Source: Arthrobacter sp. FB24
GTDB taxonomy: Bacteria > Actinomycetota > Actinomycetes > Actinomycetales > Micrococcaceae
DNA: 64,000 bases
NCBI RefSeq assembly: GCF_000196235.1
Contig: NC_008541.1
Span: 2,914,001-2,978,000, forward strand
Direction: 5' to 3'
Part shown: piece by piece, positions 28,839 through 36,652 of the stretch
How positions within the stretch are numbered: the stretch's first letter is position 1
How the letters are laid out: each line of letters opens with the position of its first letter
Notes under the pieces: model-generated
What the model saw: only the letters and a program-made list of their open reading frames with translations
What the model was told of the DNA's origin: nothing
Databases searched by the model: none
Position numbers and translations under genes: made by a program

Positions 28839-30499
28839 ATCCGTTCCGGCGCCGAAACGCCTAGCAGTTCCAGGCCGTTGGCCAGCACCTGGCTCGTGGC
28901 ATCGTTGAGCCACAGCCGCGTGCGGTTGACGTCGGTGATGGGCTCATCGCCCTGCGGCGCCACGCGGCAGGCGTCATACCAGCGGTGGTAGGCGCCGGCA
29001 ATGACCTCCAGGTGGCGGGCCACGCGGTGCGGTTCACGCAGCTCGGCGGCCTTGGCCACGATGGAGGGGTAGCTGCCCAGGTACGAGAGCAGTTCATTCT
29101 CCGTAGCGTGGTCCAGGAGCGAGGCGTCGAACGCATCTTTTCCATCAACGCGGCGTTCCACTCCGGCAGCCACGGCGTTGCGGGCTGTGCCGCGGGAGCG
29201 TGCATGCGCGTACTGCACGTAGAACACCGGGTTCTCGTTGCTGTGCTTCTTCAGCAGCTCGGGATCCAGGGTGAGCGGGGAGTCCGCCGGGAAGCGCGCC
29301 AGCGAATAACGGACGGCGTCCTTGCCCAGCCAGGAAATGAGGTCCTTGAGCTCGATGATGTTGCCCGCGCGTTTGGACAGCTTGGCGCCGTTCACCGACA
29401 CGAGCTGGCCGATCAGCACCTCGATGTTGGCCTCGGGATCGTCTCCGGCGGCAGCGGCGATGGCCTTCAGCCGGTTGATGTAGCCGTGGTGGTCTGCTCC
29501 CAGCAGGTAGATCTTCTGATCGAAGCCGCGGTCCTTCTTGGAGAGGTAGTAAGCGGCATCCGCAGCGAAGTAGGTCGGTTCGCCGTTCGCCCGGATCATC
29601 ACCCGGTCCTTGTCGTCACCGAAGTCCGTGGTGCGCAGCCAGACGGCACCGCCGTCGTCGAACACGTGGCCCTGCTCGCGAAGGCGGGCGACGGCACTTT
29701 CGATGGCGCCGGCGTCGTGCAGTTCCTGCTCCGAGAAGTAGACGTCAAAGGCGACGCCGAAGTCGGCGAGGGTGTCCTTGATGTCCTTCATCTGCGCCTT
29801 GTACGCGGCGCCACGGATCACCGGCAGCGCCGCGACGTCGGTCAGTTCCCGGATGTCCGGGTGCTCCGTCAGGACGTGGTGGCCCAGCTCGGAAATGTAC
29901 TCGCCGGGGTAGCCTCCCTCAGGCACCCCGCGTCCGTGCAGCCGGGACAGTACGGAACGGGCGAAGACGTTCATCTGCGATCCGGCGTCATTGATGTAGT
30001 ACTCGGCAGTGACCTTTGCGCCCGACGCCCGGAGCACCCGTGCGATCGAGTCGCCCAGCGCCGCCCAGCGGGTGTGGCCGATGTGCAGCGGACCGGTGGG
30101 GTTGGCGGAGACGAATTCCATGTTGACCACATGCCCGGCGAGCGCCGAGTTGGTACCGTACTCCGGGCCGGCTTCGACGATGGCCTTGGCGAGAGCCCCT
30201 GCGGCCGCGGCGTCCACCGTGATGTTCAGGAAGCCCGGGCCGGCGATGTCCACGGCTGAAACGCCGTCGATGGTCGCGAGCCGGGTGCTGAGGACGGTGG
30301 CGAACTCCCGGGGGTTGACCCCGGCCTGCTTGGACAGCTGGAGGGCTATGTTCGTGGCCCAGTCGCCGTGGTCCCGGTTCTTCGGCCGCTCCACGCGCAC
30401 CTCGTCCGGCACGGCGGACGCGGAAAGAGTGATTTCACCGGCGGCGACGGCGTCTTTCAGGCAGGCGGACATGGCGAGGGAGAGTTCTTCGGGAGTCAC
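28835..30499 (-). CDS. argS: arginyl-tRNA synthetase
   Basis: A 554-residue class I synthetase. The N-terminal Add1 domain is followed by the HIGH-type FVSANPTGPLHIGHTRWAALG near residue 120 and the KMSK-like region around LSKRAGN (residue about 370). The C-terminal DALR anticodon-binding domain ends RLWLNDATSQVLANGLELLGV. It starts with GTG at 30499 and opens the long run lysA-hom-thrC-thrB, a gene order typical of actinobacteria. A matching tRNA-Arg gene lies 3 kb away on the other strand. Confidence 0.97.
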   Translation of the reverse strand: MTPEELSLAMSACLKDAVAAGEITLSASAVPDEVRVERPKNRDHGDWATNIALQLSKQAGVNPREFATVLSTRLATIDGVSAVDIAGPGFLNITVDAAAAGALAKAIVEAGPEYGTNSALAGHVVNMEFVSANPTGPLHIGHTRWAALGDSIARVLRASGAKVTAEYYINDAGSQMNVFARSVLSRLHGRGVPEGGYPGEYISELGHHVLTEHPDIRELTDVAALPVIRGAAYKAQMKDIKDTLADFGVAFDVYFSEQELHDAGAIESAVARLREQGHVFDDGGAVWLRTTDFGDDKDRVMIRANGEPTYFAADAAYYLSKKDRGFDQKIYLLGADHHGYINRLKAIAAAAGDDPEANIEVLIGQLVSVNGAKLSKRAGNIIELKDLISWLGKDAVRYSLARFPADSPLTLDPELLKKHSNENPVFYVQYAHARSRGTARNAVAAGVERRVDGKDAFDASLLDHATENELLSYLGSYPSIVAKAAELREPHRVARHLEVIAGAYHRWYDACRVAPQGDEPITDVNRTRLWLNDATSQVLANGLELLGVSAPERM

Positions 30500-30664
30500 G
30501 CGTCTAGCCTACCGGTGGCCCGCGAAAGCCGCGGAATCGGGGCAAGGCCATGACGCCGATAGCGCGCACAGGAGGGCATGGGCTTGGTCACAGGCTGAAC
30601 CATTACGCTGATTCCAACGTTGTCCATCCTGTAACTGCCTGCAACTACACGAAACGAGCCCTGC

Positions 30665-31129
30665 ATGAGCTTCCCGGTACGCAAGAGCCTCTTCGTCGGC
30701 ATCGCCGGCATGTCCCTGATCGGAACCGTAGCCGGCTGCGCGCCGTCCGCCCAGGCACCCGCCGCCCAGTCCGCTGCTGCCACAACCGGCAGCGCCCCGA
30801 TCGCCGGGACGGGCGCCTCTTCCCCGGGGGCGACCGGCTACAAGGACGGCACGTACAGCGCGGACGGAAATTATGTCTCCCCCAACGGCACGGAAACCGT
30901 GGGCGTCGAGCTGACCCTTGCAGGCGGCACGGTCTCCGGCGTAAACATCACCCAGCATCCATCAAACCCCAACACCCGCAAGTTCCAGGGCGAGTTCGCC
31001 GGCGGCATCGCGGCGCAGATCGTGGGCAAGAAGCTGGATGAACTGAATGTTTCCGAGGTTGCCGGTTCTTCGCTCACGAGCGGAGGCTTCAACCAGGCCG
31101 TGGAGAAGATCAAGGCCGAAGCCCAGTAA
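30665..31129 (+). CDS. FMN-binding domain lipoprotein
   Basis: A 154-residue secreted lipoprotein. A basic start and hydrophobic segment lead to the lipobox TVAGC with Cys25, then an Ala/Ser/Pro-rich linker to about residue 57, then an FMN_bind domain (GYKDGTYSADGNYVSPNG, VELTLAGGTVSGVNI, FAGGIAAQIVGKKLDEL). The usual ApbE target motif S-G-A-T near the C-terminus appears here as A-G-S-S (EVAGSSLTSGGF), leaving Ser as the possible flavin acceptor. The next two genes encode ApbE and a membrane flavin reductase fusion. I infer that this is an electron carrier on the outer face of the membrane. Confidence 0.85.
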   Translation: MSFPVRKSLFVGIAGMSLIGTVAGCAPSAQAPAAQSAAATTGSAPIAGTGASSPGATGYKDGTYSADGNYVSPNGTETVGVELTLAGGTVSGVNITQHPSNPNTRKFQGEFAGGIAAQIVGKKLDELNVSEVAGSSLTSGGFNQAVEKIKAEAQ

Positions 31130-31168
31130 GTACCACTGATCCCGCCTACCACGCCAAGAGGAGATAAC

Positions 31169-32041
31169 GTGCCGCACCCGGGCTGGGCAGCGTTCAGTTT
31201 CGACGGAATCGGAACCAGCTGGGAGATTTCAACGCCGGGCACCCTGGACGGCGGCCAGCGCCGCCGGCTGCTCGACGTGGTGGAGACGTACGACGCCGCG
31301 TGGTCCCGTTTCCGTCCTGACTCGATTGTGGCGCAGGCGGCCAGGGAGCCCGGCCGCTTCCGGATGCCGGACGGTGCAGGCGCGCTGGGCCGCCTGTACC
31401 GGAGCCTGTACCGGCTGACGGACGGCGCCATGACGCCGCTGATCGGCGGCAGCCTGGAACAGCTTGGCTACGATCCGGATTATTCGCTCCGGCCGCGCGG
31501 AATCCCGCTGCCCGCCCCGCTGTGGGACGAGGTGCTGGACTGGCAGGACACCGTGGTGACCACCAGCGCTCCCGTGGTGCTGGACGTCGGAGCTGCCGGC
31601 AAGGGGCAGCTCGCGGATTTGCTTGCCGCGGAACTCCGGTCGCAGGGCATCACGGAACACTTCATCGACGCCAGCGGCGACCTGCTCAATTCCGGCCCCG
31701 TGCCCGTGTCCGTGGGCCTGGAGCACCCGTACGATCCCGGCCGCGCCATCGGCACGATCAGCCTGGGCGCGGGAGCCCTGTGCGCCTCGGCAGCCAACCG
31801 CAGGGGGTGGGGCGACGGGCTTCACCATGTGCTGGACGGCACCACGGGGGCTCCGGTCAGGACAGTGGTTGCCACGTGGGCACTCGCCGGCAATGCCATG
31901 ACGGCCGACGCCCTGGCCACGGCGTTGTTCTTCGTTTCCGGCAAGGCGCTTGAGCAGGATTTTGGTTTTTCCTGGCTTACGGTCTTCTCGGACGGAAGCG
32001 CCGCCTACTCAGCAGGTTTCGAAGGAGTGTTGTTCGAATGA
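31169..32041 (+). CDS. apbE: FAD:protein FMN transferase
   Basis: A 290-residue ApbE. The family core is seen in AMTPLIGGSLEQLGYD near residue 90, VVLDVGAAGKGQLADLLA near 130 (normally LDLGGIAKG), and IDASGDLLNSG with an Asp-rich metal/FAD site. A late TWALAGNAMTADALATALF holds the conserved TADALAT. ApbE uses FAD and Mg2+ to attach FMN covalently to Thr or Ser of partner proteins outside the membrane. No signal peptide is evident, so it is either cytoplasmic or exported by an unrecognised route. It starts 39 bases after the lipoprotein gene behind a GGAGA site and overlaps the next gene by 4 bases. Confidence 0.92.
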   Translation: MPHPGWAAFSFDGIGTSWEISTPGTLDGGQRRRLLDVVETYDAAWSRFRPDSIVAQAAREPGRFRMPDGAGALGRLYRSLYRLTDGAMTPLIGGSLEQLGYDPDYSLRPRGIPLPAPLWDEVLDWQDTVVTTSAPVVLDVGAAGKGQLADLLAAELRSQGITEHFIDASGDLLNSGPVPVSVGLEHPYDPGRAIGTISLGAGALCASAANRRGWGDGLHHVLDGTTGAPVRTVVATWALAGNAMTADALATALFFVSGKALEQDFGFSWLTVFSDGSAAYSAGFEGVLFE

Positions 32042-33558
32042 GTTCCATGATCCAGCGTGCGGACACGTCCTTGAACCGCTTCACCATGTACCGCCTGGTG
32101 TTGTGGGTGCTCGCCGTACTTGCCGCGTACAGCCTGCTGCTCAATGTCCTGGGCTGGCTGACGTTCGGCATCCCTGAAATGCTCACGCACCTGGTGCTCT
32201 GCCTGGGACTGACCTACGTCTCGAACCGCGGGCTTGCTGCGCTGTTCCATGTCCGGCCGCATTCGGAATCATCCCTGATAACCGGTTTGCTGCTGTATTT
32301 CCTGTTCTGGCCCAGTTTTAAGGCGCTGGATATTGGGGGCGTCGCACTCGCCTGCATCCTGGCATCAGCGTCGAAATACGCCTTGGCCTGGCGCGGCAGG
32401 CACATTTTCAATCCGGCTGCGGCCGGGGCGTTTGTGACCGGGCTGACCGGCCTTAACATCGCCACGTGGTGGGCGGCCACTCCCGCGATGCTCTTCCTCC
32501 TGGTCCCCGGCATCCTGCTGGTGCTCTACCGCACCCGCAAGATGCTCATGGGCGCCGTGTTCACCGTGGTTTCAGTTTCCATCGTGGCCACGGAACTCCT
32601 CCGGGCCGGGATGTCGCCGGGCCAGGCACTGTGGCAGCCTCTCGCGCAGCGGCCCGTGCTGTTCTTCGTGGGCTTCATGCTGACCGAACCGCTGACCCTT
32701 CCGCCCCGGCGCCGGCAGCAGCTGGCGCTCGCCGCCGTCGTCGGCGTTGTCTTTGCCGTCCCCTACAACCTGGGGTTCGTGGCGAACTCTCCCGAACTGG
32801 CCCTGCTGGTGGGGAACCTGCTCGCGTTCCTGGCGGGGCAGCGCGGCGGTATCCGGCTGAACTTCCAGGAGTCGCGGCCCATGACGCCGACGACGACGGA
32901 ATTCAGCTTCCTGCCCGACCGCGCGGTGCGGTTCGTGCCCGGACAGTACATCGAGCTGCACCTGCCCCATGGCAGGTCGGACGGCAAGGGCCTGCGGAGG
33001 GTCTTCAGCCTGACCAGCGCCCCGGACGCACAGGACGTGACGATCGGCGTGGGCACGGCCGAGCCCGTGTCCGCCGCCAAGCGTGCCCTGCTCGCGCTGC
33101 GGCCCGGGGACTCCGTGACGGCCACCACGGTGGGTGGCGACTTCGTCCTCCCGGACGGGTCCCGCGGGCCGGTCCTGCTGGTGGCGGCCGGCATCGGCAT
33201 CACCCCCTACCTTGCCCAGCTCGCCGCAGGTGCGGCCAGGAACCGGGACGTCGTCCTGCTGTACCTGGCAAAGTCGGCGGCAGAACTCGCCTACGCGGAT
33301 GCGCTGGAACAGTCCGGCGCCCGGGTCATTGCCCGGCTCTCCGACGGTTCCGCGCCGCCGCCGTTCATGGAGGACGCCAGCACGGTCTCCCCGCCGCCGG
33401 AGCGGATCGACGGCGCGGCCCTCAAGGAACTGGTTCCGGACATTGCCGCCCGCGAAGTGTTCATTTCCGGCTCGCCCGCCAGCGTCCGCTCGCTCCGGGC
33501 TGCCGCCCGCAGTGCAGGTGCGCGGCGGATCCGTACCGATTCGTTTTCCGGATACTGA
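32038..33558 (+). CDS. NqrB/RnfD-like membrane domain fused to ferredoxin-NADP reductase-like domain
   Basis: A 506-residue fusion. The first about 275 residues have eight or nine membrane helices with the NqrB/RnfD signature IFNPAAAGAFVTGLTG near residue 122. Residues about 280-506 are an FNR domain: FVPGQYIELHLP, the FAD motif RRVFSLTSAP near 321, the NAD(P)-binding VAAGIGITPYLAQL near 382, and a late VFISGSPASVRSL. No iron-sulfur Cys motif follows. The likely role is to pass electrons from NAD(P)H through FAD across the membrane to the flavinylated lipoprotein encoded two genes upstream (inference). The ATG overlaps the apbE stop (ATGA). Confidence 0.85.
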   Translation: MSSMIQRADTSLNRFTMYRLVLWVLAVLAAYSLLLNVLGWLTFGIPEMLTHLVLCLGLTYVSNRGLAALFHVRPHSESSLITGLLLYFLFWPSFKALDIGGVALACILASASKYALAWRGRHIFNPAAAGAFVTGLTGLNIATWWAATPAMLFLLVPGILLVLYRTRKMLMGAVFTVVSVSIVATELLRAGMSPGQALWQPLAQRPVLFFVGFMLTEPLTLPPRRRQQLALAAVVGVVFAVPYNLGFVANSPELALLVGNLLAFLAGQRGGIRLNFQESRPMTPTTTEFSFLPDRAVRFVPGQYIELHLPHGRSDGKGLRRVFSLTSAPDAQDVTIGVGTAEPVSAAKRALLALRPGDSVTATTVGGDFVLPDGSRGPVLLVAAGIGITPYLAQLAAGAARNRDVVLLYLAKSAAELAYADALEQSGARVIARLSDGSAPPPFMEDASTVSPPPERIDGAALKELVPDIAAREVFISGSPASVRSLRAAARSAGARRIRTDSFSGY

Positions 33559-33635
33559 ACGCCGATTTTCCTTTGAAGGCCACCTTCCTGCTAAGCTCTA
33601 GGACGTCCCGCCGGAAACGGCAGGAAACCCTGATT

Positions 33636-33708
33636 GCCCTCGTAGCTCAGGGGATAGAGCGTCTGCCTCCGGAGCAGAAGGTCGTAGGTTCGAATCCTAT
33701 CGAGGGCA
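33636..33708 (+). tRNA. tRNA-Arg (anticodon CCG)
   Basis: A full 73-nt cloverleaf. The acceptor GCCCTCG (33636-33642) pairs with CGAGGGC (33701-33707), discriminator A. The anticodon stem TCTGC/GCAGA encloses the loop CTCCGGA with anticodon CCG, which reads CGG. The T-arm TAGGTTCGAATCCTA is normal. CCA is not encoded. Confidence 0.97.
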
Positions 33709-33713
33709 CAGAC

Positions 33714-33742
33714 AAACCCCGCCAGCCCAGCTGGCGGGGTTT
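33714..33742 (+). terminator. terminator after tRNA-Arg
   Basis: A perfect 13-bp stem (33714-33726 with 33730-33742) with a 3-base loop; the stem itself ends in TTT. It starts 6 bases after the tRNA. Confidence 0.9.
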
Positions 33743-33822
33743 CCTGCTTAAGGCGTGTCCCGCCGCAATGTCGTAACCCCCTCGTAGGCTGTCTTCATCG
33801 CCGACGAGTAAAGGGGACATAT

Positions 33823-34866
33823 ATGTACTGCTCCATCATCCCGCCCTACATGCTGCGGCGCCTTGCGGCACAGCACGAACCCCGCCTGTACGCGGTGGCC
33901 CGGGCGGCGAAGGAAGCCCTGCTTCATATCAGGTCCATCCAGGCCAGCCGCGCGCTTCCGCTGCCGGCAGTCCCGTCCGGTATCCGGCAGCTGAAGCCAG
34001 GTCCGCCGAACCGCACCGTGTATGACGCCGGGACCTCCGAGTCCCTTCCCGGCCAGCTGGTCCGCAGGGAGGGTGAACCCGCCACGGGAGACCCCTCGGC
34101 GGATGAGGCCTACGACGGACTGGGACACACCCACCGGCTTTACGCAGAGGCCTTCGGCCGGAACTCGATCGACGGCCAGGGGCTCGCCCTGGATGCCAGC
34201 GTGCATTTTGGGAAGCTCTACGACAACGCCTTCTGGGACGGACACCAGATGGTGTTCGGGGACGGCGACGGCGAAATCTTCCAGCGTTTCACTCGGTCCC
34301 TGAGCGTCATTGGCCACGAGCTGGCGCACGGCGTGACGCAGCATTCCGCCGGACTCGTCTACCGGAACCAGGCCGGTGCCATCAACGAATCGCTGTCGGA
34401 CGTGTTCGGCGCACTGGTGGAACAGTACCTCGCGCAGCAGTCGGCATCGGAGGCCAGCTGGCTGATCGGGGAAAACCTGTTCACCGACAAGGTACAAGGC
34501 TCAGCCCTGAGGTCGTTGAAGGCTCCCGGCACCGCGTACGACGACGACGTGCTGGGCAAGGATCCCCAGCCGGACTCCATGGATTCCTACGTCCGGACCA
34601 GCGCGGACAACGGCGGCGTGCACATCAACTCCGGCATCCCCAACCGCGCGTTCTACCTCGTGGCGTCGGCACTTGGCGGCAACGCCTGGGAAACCCCGGG
34701 CCGGATCTGGTACGACGCCCTTACCGGAGGTTCGCTGCCTGCCAACGCAACGTTTACCAAGTTCGCCAAGGCCACGGCCGCGTCCGCCGCAGAACTGTTC
34801 GGCGCCGCTTCCCCGGAACATGACGCCGTCCGGAAGGCGTGGGAAACTGTGAAGGTAAAGCTGTAA
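33823..34866 (+). CDS. protealysin-type M4 metallopeptidase (intracellular thermolysin family)
   Basis: A 347-residue M4 protease. The zinc motif is HELAH at 165-169 with catalytic Glu166 and the third ligand Glu189 in INESLSDVFG; the late NGGVHINSGIPNRAFY supplies the transition-state His. There is no signal peptide. The N-terminus instead has the short protealysin-type propeptide CSIIPPYMLRRLA, which is removed by self-cleavage in Serratia protealysin. The enzyme is therefore likely made as a cytoplasmic zymogen. The next gene encodes emfourin, the known inhibitor of such proteases. The start is ATG 33823. Confidence 0.93.
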   Translation: MYCSIIPPYMLRRLAAQHEPRLYAVARAAKEALLHIRSIQASRALPLPAVPSGIRQLKPGPPNRTVYDAGTSESLPGQLVRREGEPATGDPSADEAYDGLGHTHRLYAEAFGRNSIDGQGLALDASVHFGKLYDNAFWDGHQMVFGDGDGEIFQRFTRSLSVIGHELAHGVTQHSAGLVYRNQAGAINESLSDVFGALVEQYLAQQSASEASWLIGENLFTDKVQGSALRSLKAPGTAYDDDVLGKDPQPDSMDSYVRTSADNGGVHINSGIPNRAFYLVASALGGNAWETPGRIWYDALTGGSLPANATFTKFAKATAASAAELFGAASPEHDAVRKAWETVKVKL

Positions 34867-34931
34867 CTGGGATCGCCGCCGGAGCGGTCAGCCGGCGGCC
34901 AGGCAGTACAGGAAGCACAGGAAACCAGGCC

Positions 34932-35234
34932 ATGAAGATCACTGTCCAGCGCAGCGGCGGGATTGCTGCGCTCAAGCGGGTGTGGAGCATCCAGGCCACG
35001 ACCCCCACCGACAAGAGCCGCTGGGAGCCGCTTGTGGAGGCCTGCCCGTGGGACGCCGTGCCGCGCACGGCCGAGGCGGGCGGCCAGCCGGACCGGTTTA
35101 TGTATTCGATCAAAGCCGGCCAGCACCGCGCCACCCTCCCGGAACAGGCCGTCACCGGCCCGTGGCGCGTCCTTGTCGACAACACCAGGGCAGCGGCCGA
35201 GGCTGCAAGGAACGGCGAGCGCCGTCCGGATTAG
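34932..35234 (+). CDS. emfourin, protealysin-family protease inhibitor
   Basis: A 100-residue protein beginning MKITVQRSGGIAALKRVW, with a compact beta-rich core and a C-terminal helix (DNTRAAAEAAR). Start, size and position directly after a protealysin-type protease match emfourin, first described in the Serratia proteamaculans protealysin operon, which binds and inhibits the mature enzyme. ATG 34932 is the start; the open frame extends upstream but only through low-complexity sequence. The gap from the protease gene is 65 bases, consistent with one transcript. The assignment rests on short conserved features, so it is somewhat less sure than the protease call. Confidence 0.82.
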   Translation: MKITVQRSGGIAALKRVWSIQATTPTDKSRWEPLVEACPWDAVPRTAEAGGQPDRFMYSIKAGQHRATLPEQAVTGPWRVLVDNTRAAAEAARNGERRPD

Positions 35235-35290
35235 CAACGCCCCGTCTTCACGTGCCCTGCCCCACCCGCCCTGTCTTCAGGTGCCGGGTG

Positions 35291-36259
35291 CTAGACGGCG
35301 GGTTCCAGGTGGCCGCGGAAGGCCCGCCGGTAGGATTGCGGACTCGTCGCCAGCACTTTGCCGAAATGGTGCCGGAGCAGCACGGAATGGCCGAACCCCG
35401 CCTCCCGGGCAATCTCGTCGATGTTGAGCTCCGTTGATTCCAGCAACTCCTGCGCCCGCAGCACCCGCTGGGAGTTGAGCCACGCAGCAGGCGTGGCGCC
35501 AGTTTCGGCCCGGAAGCGGCGCGCGAAAGTCCGCGGCGACATGTGGACCCGCGCCGCGAGCTCATTGACTGTGTGGTCGTGTTCGAGGTTCCGGACCATC
35601 CACTGCAGCAGTTCCTCCATGGGCTGTGACCCGCAGGACGGAATGGGCCGGTCGATGAACTGGGCCTGCCCGCCGTCGCGGTGGGGCGGGACCACCATGT
35701 CGCGGGCGATGCTCGCTGCCACGCCGGCTCCGAGTTCCACGCGCACCAAGTGGAGGCAGGCGTCGATGCCCGCCGCGGTCCCGGCGCTGCTGATGATCCG
35801 GCCGTCCTGTACGTACAGGACATTCTCGTCCACCAGCGCCGCCGGGTAGCGGCTGGCCAGTTCCCGGGAAAAGTGCCAGTGCGTGGTGCAGCGGCGGCCG
35901 TCGAGCAGGCCGGCACGCGCCAGGGCAAAAGCGCCCGAACAGATGGACATCACCCAGGCTCCGCGCGAATGGGCGGCCCGCAGCGCATCCAGCACCGTTT
36001 CAGGGACGTCCTGGTCATGGCCGTAGGGAGCCATGATCACCAGGTCGGCATCCGCAGCCGCCTCCAGGCCCAGGTCGACGTGCATGGTCAGCCCTGACTT
36101 GAGCCGGACATCACCCGGCTCCGGCGTGCAGACCCGGAAATCGAAGGCCGGCACACCGCTCCCCCGCGCCGACCTGTCAATGCCGAACACCTCGAAGGCG
36201 GTCCCGAACTCGAAGATGGAGAAGTTGGGTACGACAATCACTGCCACTGAGTTGAGCAT
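35291..36259 (-). CDS. GlxA family transcriptional regulator (DJ-1/PfpI domain + AraC HTH)
   Basis: A 322-residue regulator. The N-terminal half is a class I glutamine amidotransferase-like/DJ-1 fold (SVAVIVVPNFSIFEFGTAFEVFG, WVMSICSGAFALARAGLLDGR with the elbow Cys, THWHFSRELA). The C-terminal half is an AraC-type double helix-turn-helix (MSPRTFARRFRAETGATPAAWLNSQR, IAREAGFGHSVLLRHHF). GlxA-like proteins usually activate genes for nitrogen or amine catabolism; here no target gene is adjacent. The ATG at 36259 matches the family start. It is divergent from a small membrane protein gene. Confidence 0.93.
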   Translation of the reverse strand: MLNSVAVIVVPNFSIFEFGTAFEVFGIDRSARGSGVPAFDFRVCTPEPGDVRLKSGLTMHVDLGLEAAADADLVIMAPYGHDQDVPETVLDALRAAHSRGAWVMSICSGAFALARAGLLDGRRCTTHWHFSRELASRYPAALVDENVLYVQDGRIISSAGTAAGIDACLHLVRVELGAGVAASIARDMVVPPHRDGGQAQFIDRPIPSCGSQPMEELLQWMVRNLEHDHTVNELAARVHMSPRTFARRFRAETGATPAAWLNSQRVLRAQELLESTELNIDEIAREAGFGHSVLLRHHFGKVLATSPQSYRRAFRGHLEPAV

Positions 36260-36340
36260 GCTTCCATTGTGGCAGAAATTAGAGCTTTTTGGGCATTTCT
36301 GCCACTGTTCTGCCGAAGGTAACGGGAGAAACATAGAGGC

Positions 36341-36508
36341 ATGGAAACCTTCGGAGTTGTACTCATCGTCCTGTTGCTCATCGTCCTTCCGGCCACCATC
36401 GCCGCACTCCTCAAAGACGGTCGGGGCCACACTCCTCCCGAACGCTCGGAGCAGGACTGGTCCGCGCTGGACCTGCCAAGCATCAGCTACACCCTGCGGA
36501 ACTACTGA
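36341..36508 (+). CDS. small single-pass membrane protein, 55 residues
   Basis: ATG 36341 to TGA 36508 encodes one hydrophobic helix (residues 5-24, VVLIVLLLIVLPATIAALL) and a polar C-terminal tail with GHTPPERSEQDW and a final TLRNY. A GAGG site lies close to the start. It sits divergent to the GlxA-type regulator gene and is followed by a strong terminator, so it has the borders of a real gene. No function can be assigned from its sequence. Confidence 0.6.
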   Translation: METFGVVLIVLLLIVLPATIAALLKDGRGHTPPERSEQDWSALDLPSISYTLRNY

Positions 36509-36562
36509 CAGCGGTGACGCCCGGATTCCGTTTCACCCCGGACAGCGGGCACAAGAACAAGG

Positions 36563-36594
36563 AAGGACCCGGCCCGCCTATGGGCCGGGTCCTT
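36563..36594 (+). terminator. hairpin terminator ahead of hrpA
   Basis: A perfect 13-bp stem (36563-36575 with 36582-36594) and a 6-base loop, 54 bases after the small membrane gene and 59 bases before hrpA. The T-run is absent. Confidence 0.75.
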
Positions 36595-36652
36595 CGCCGT
36601 AGGACAACAGAACGCAGCAGCCGGCCCCGGCCGCAGTAGACTGTGTCCAGCC

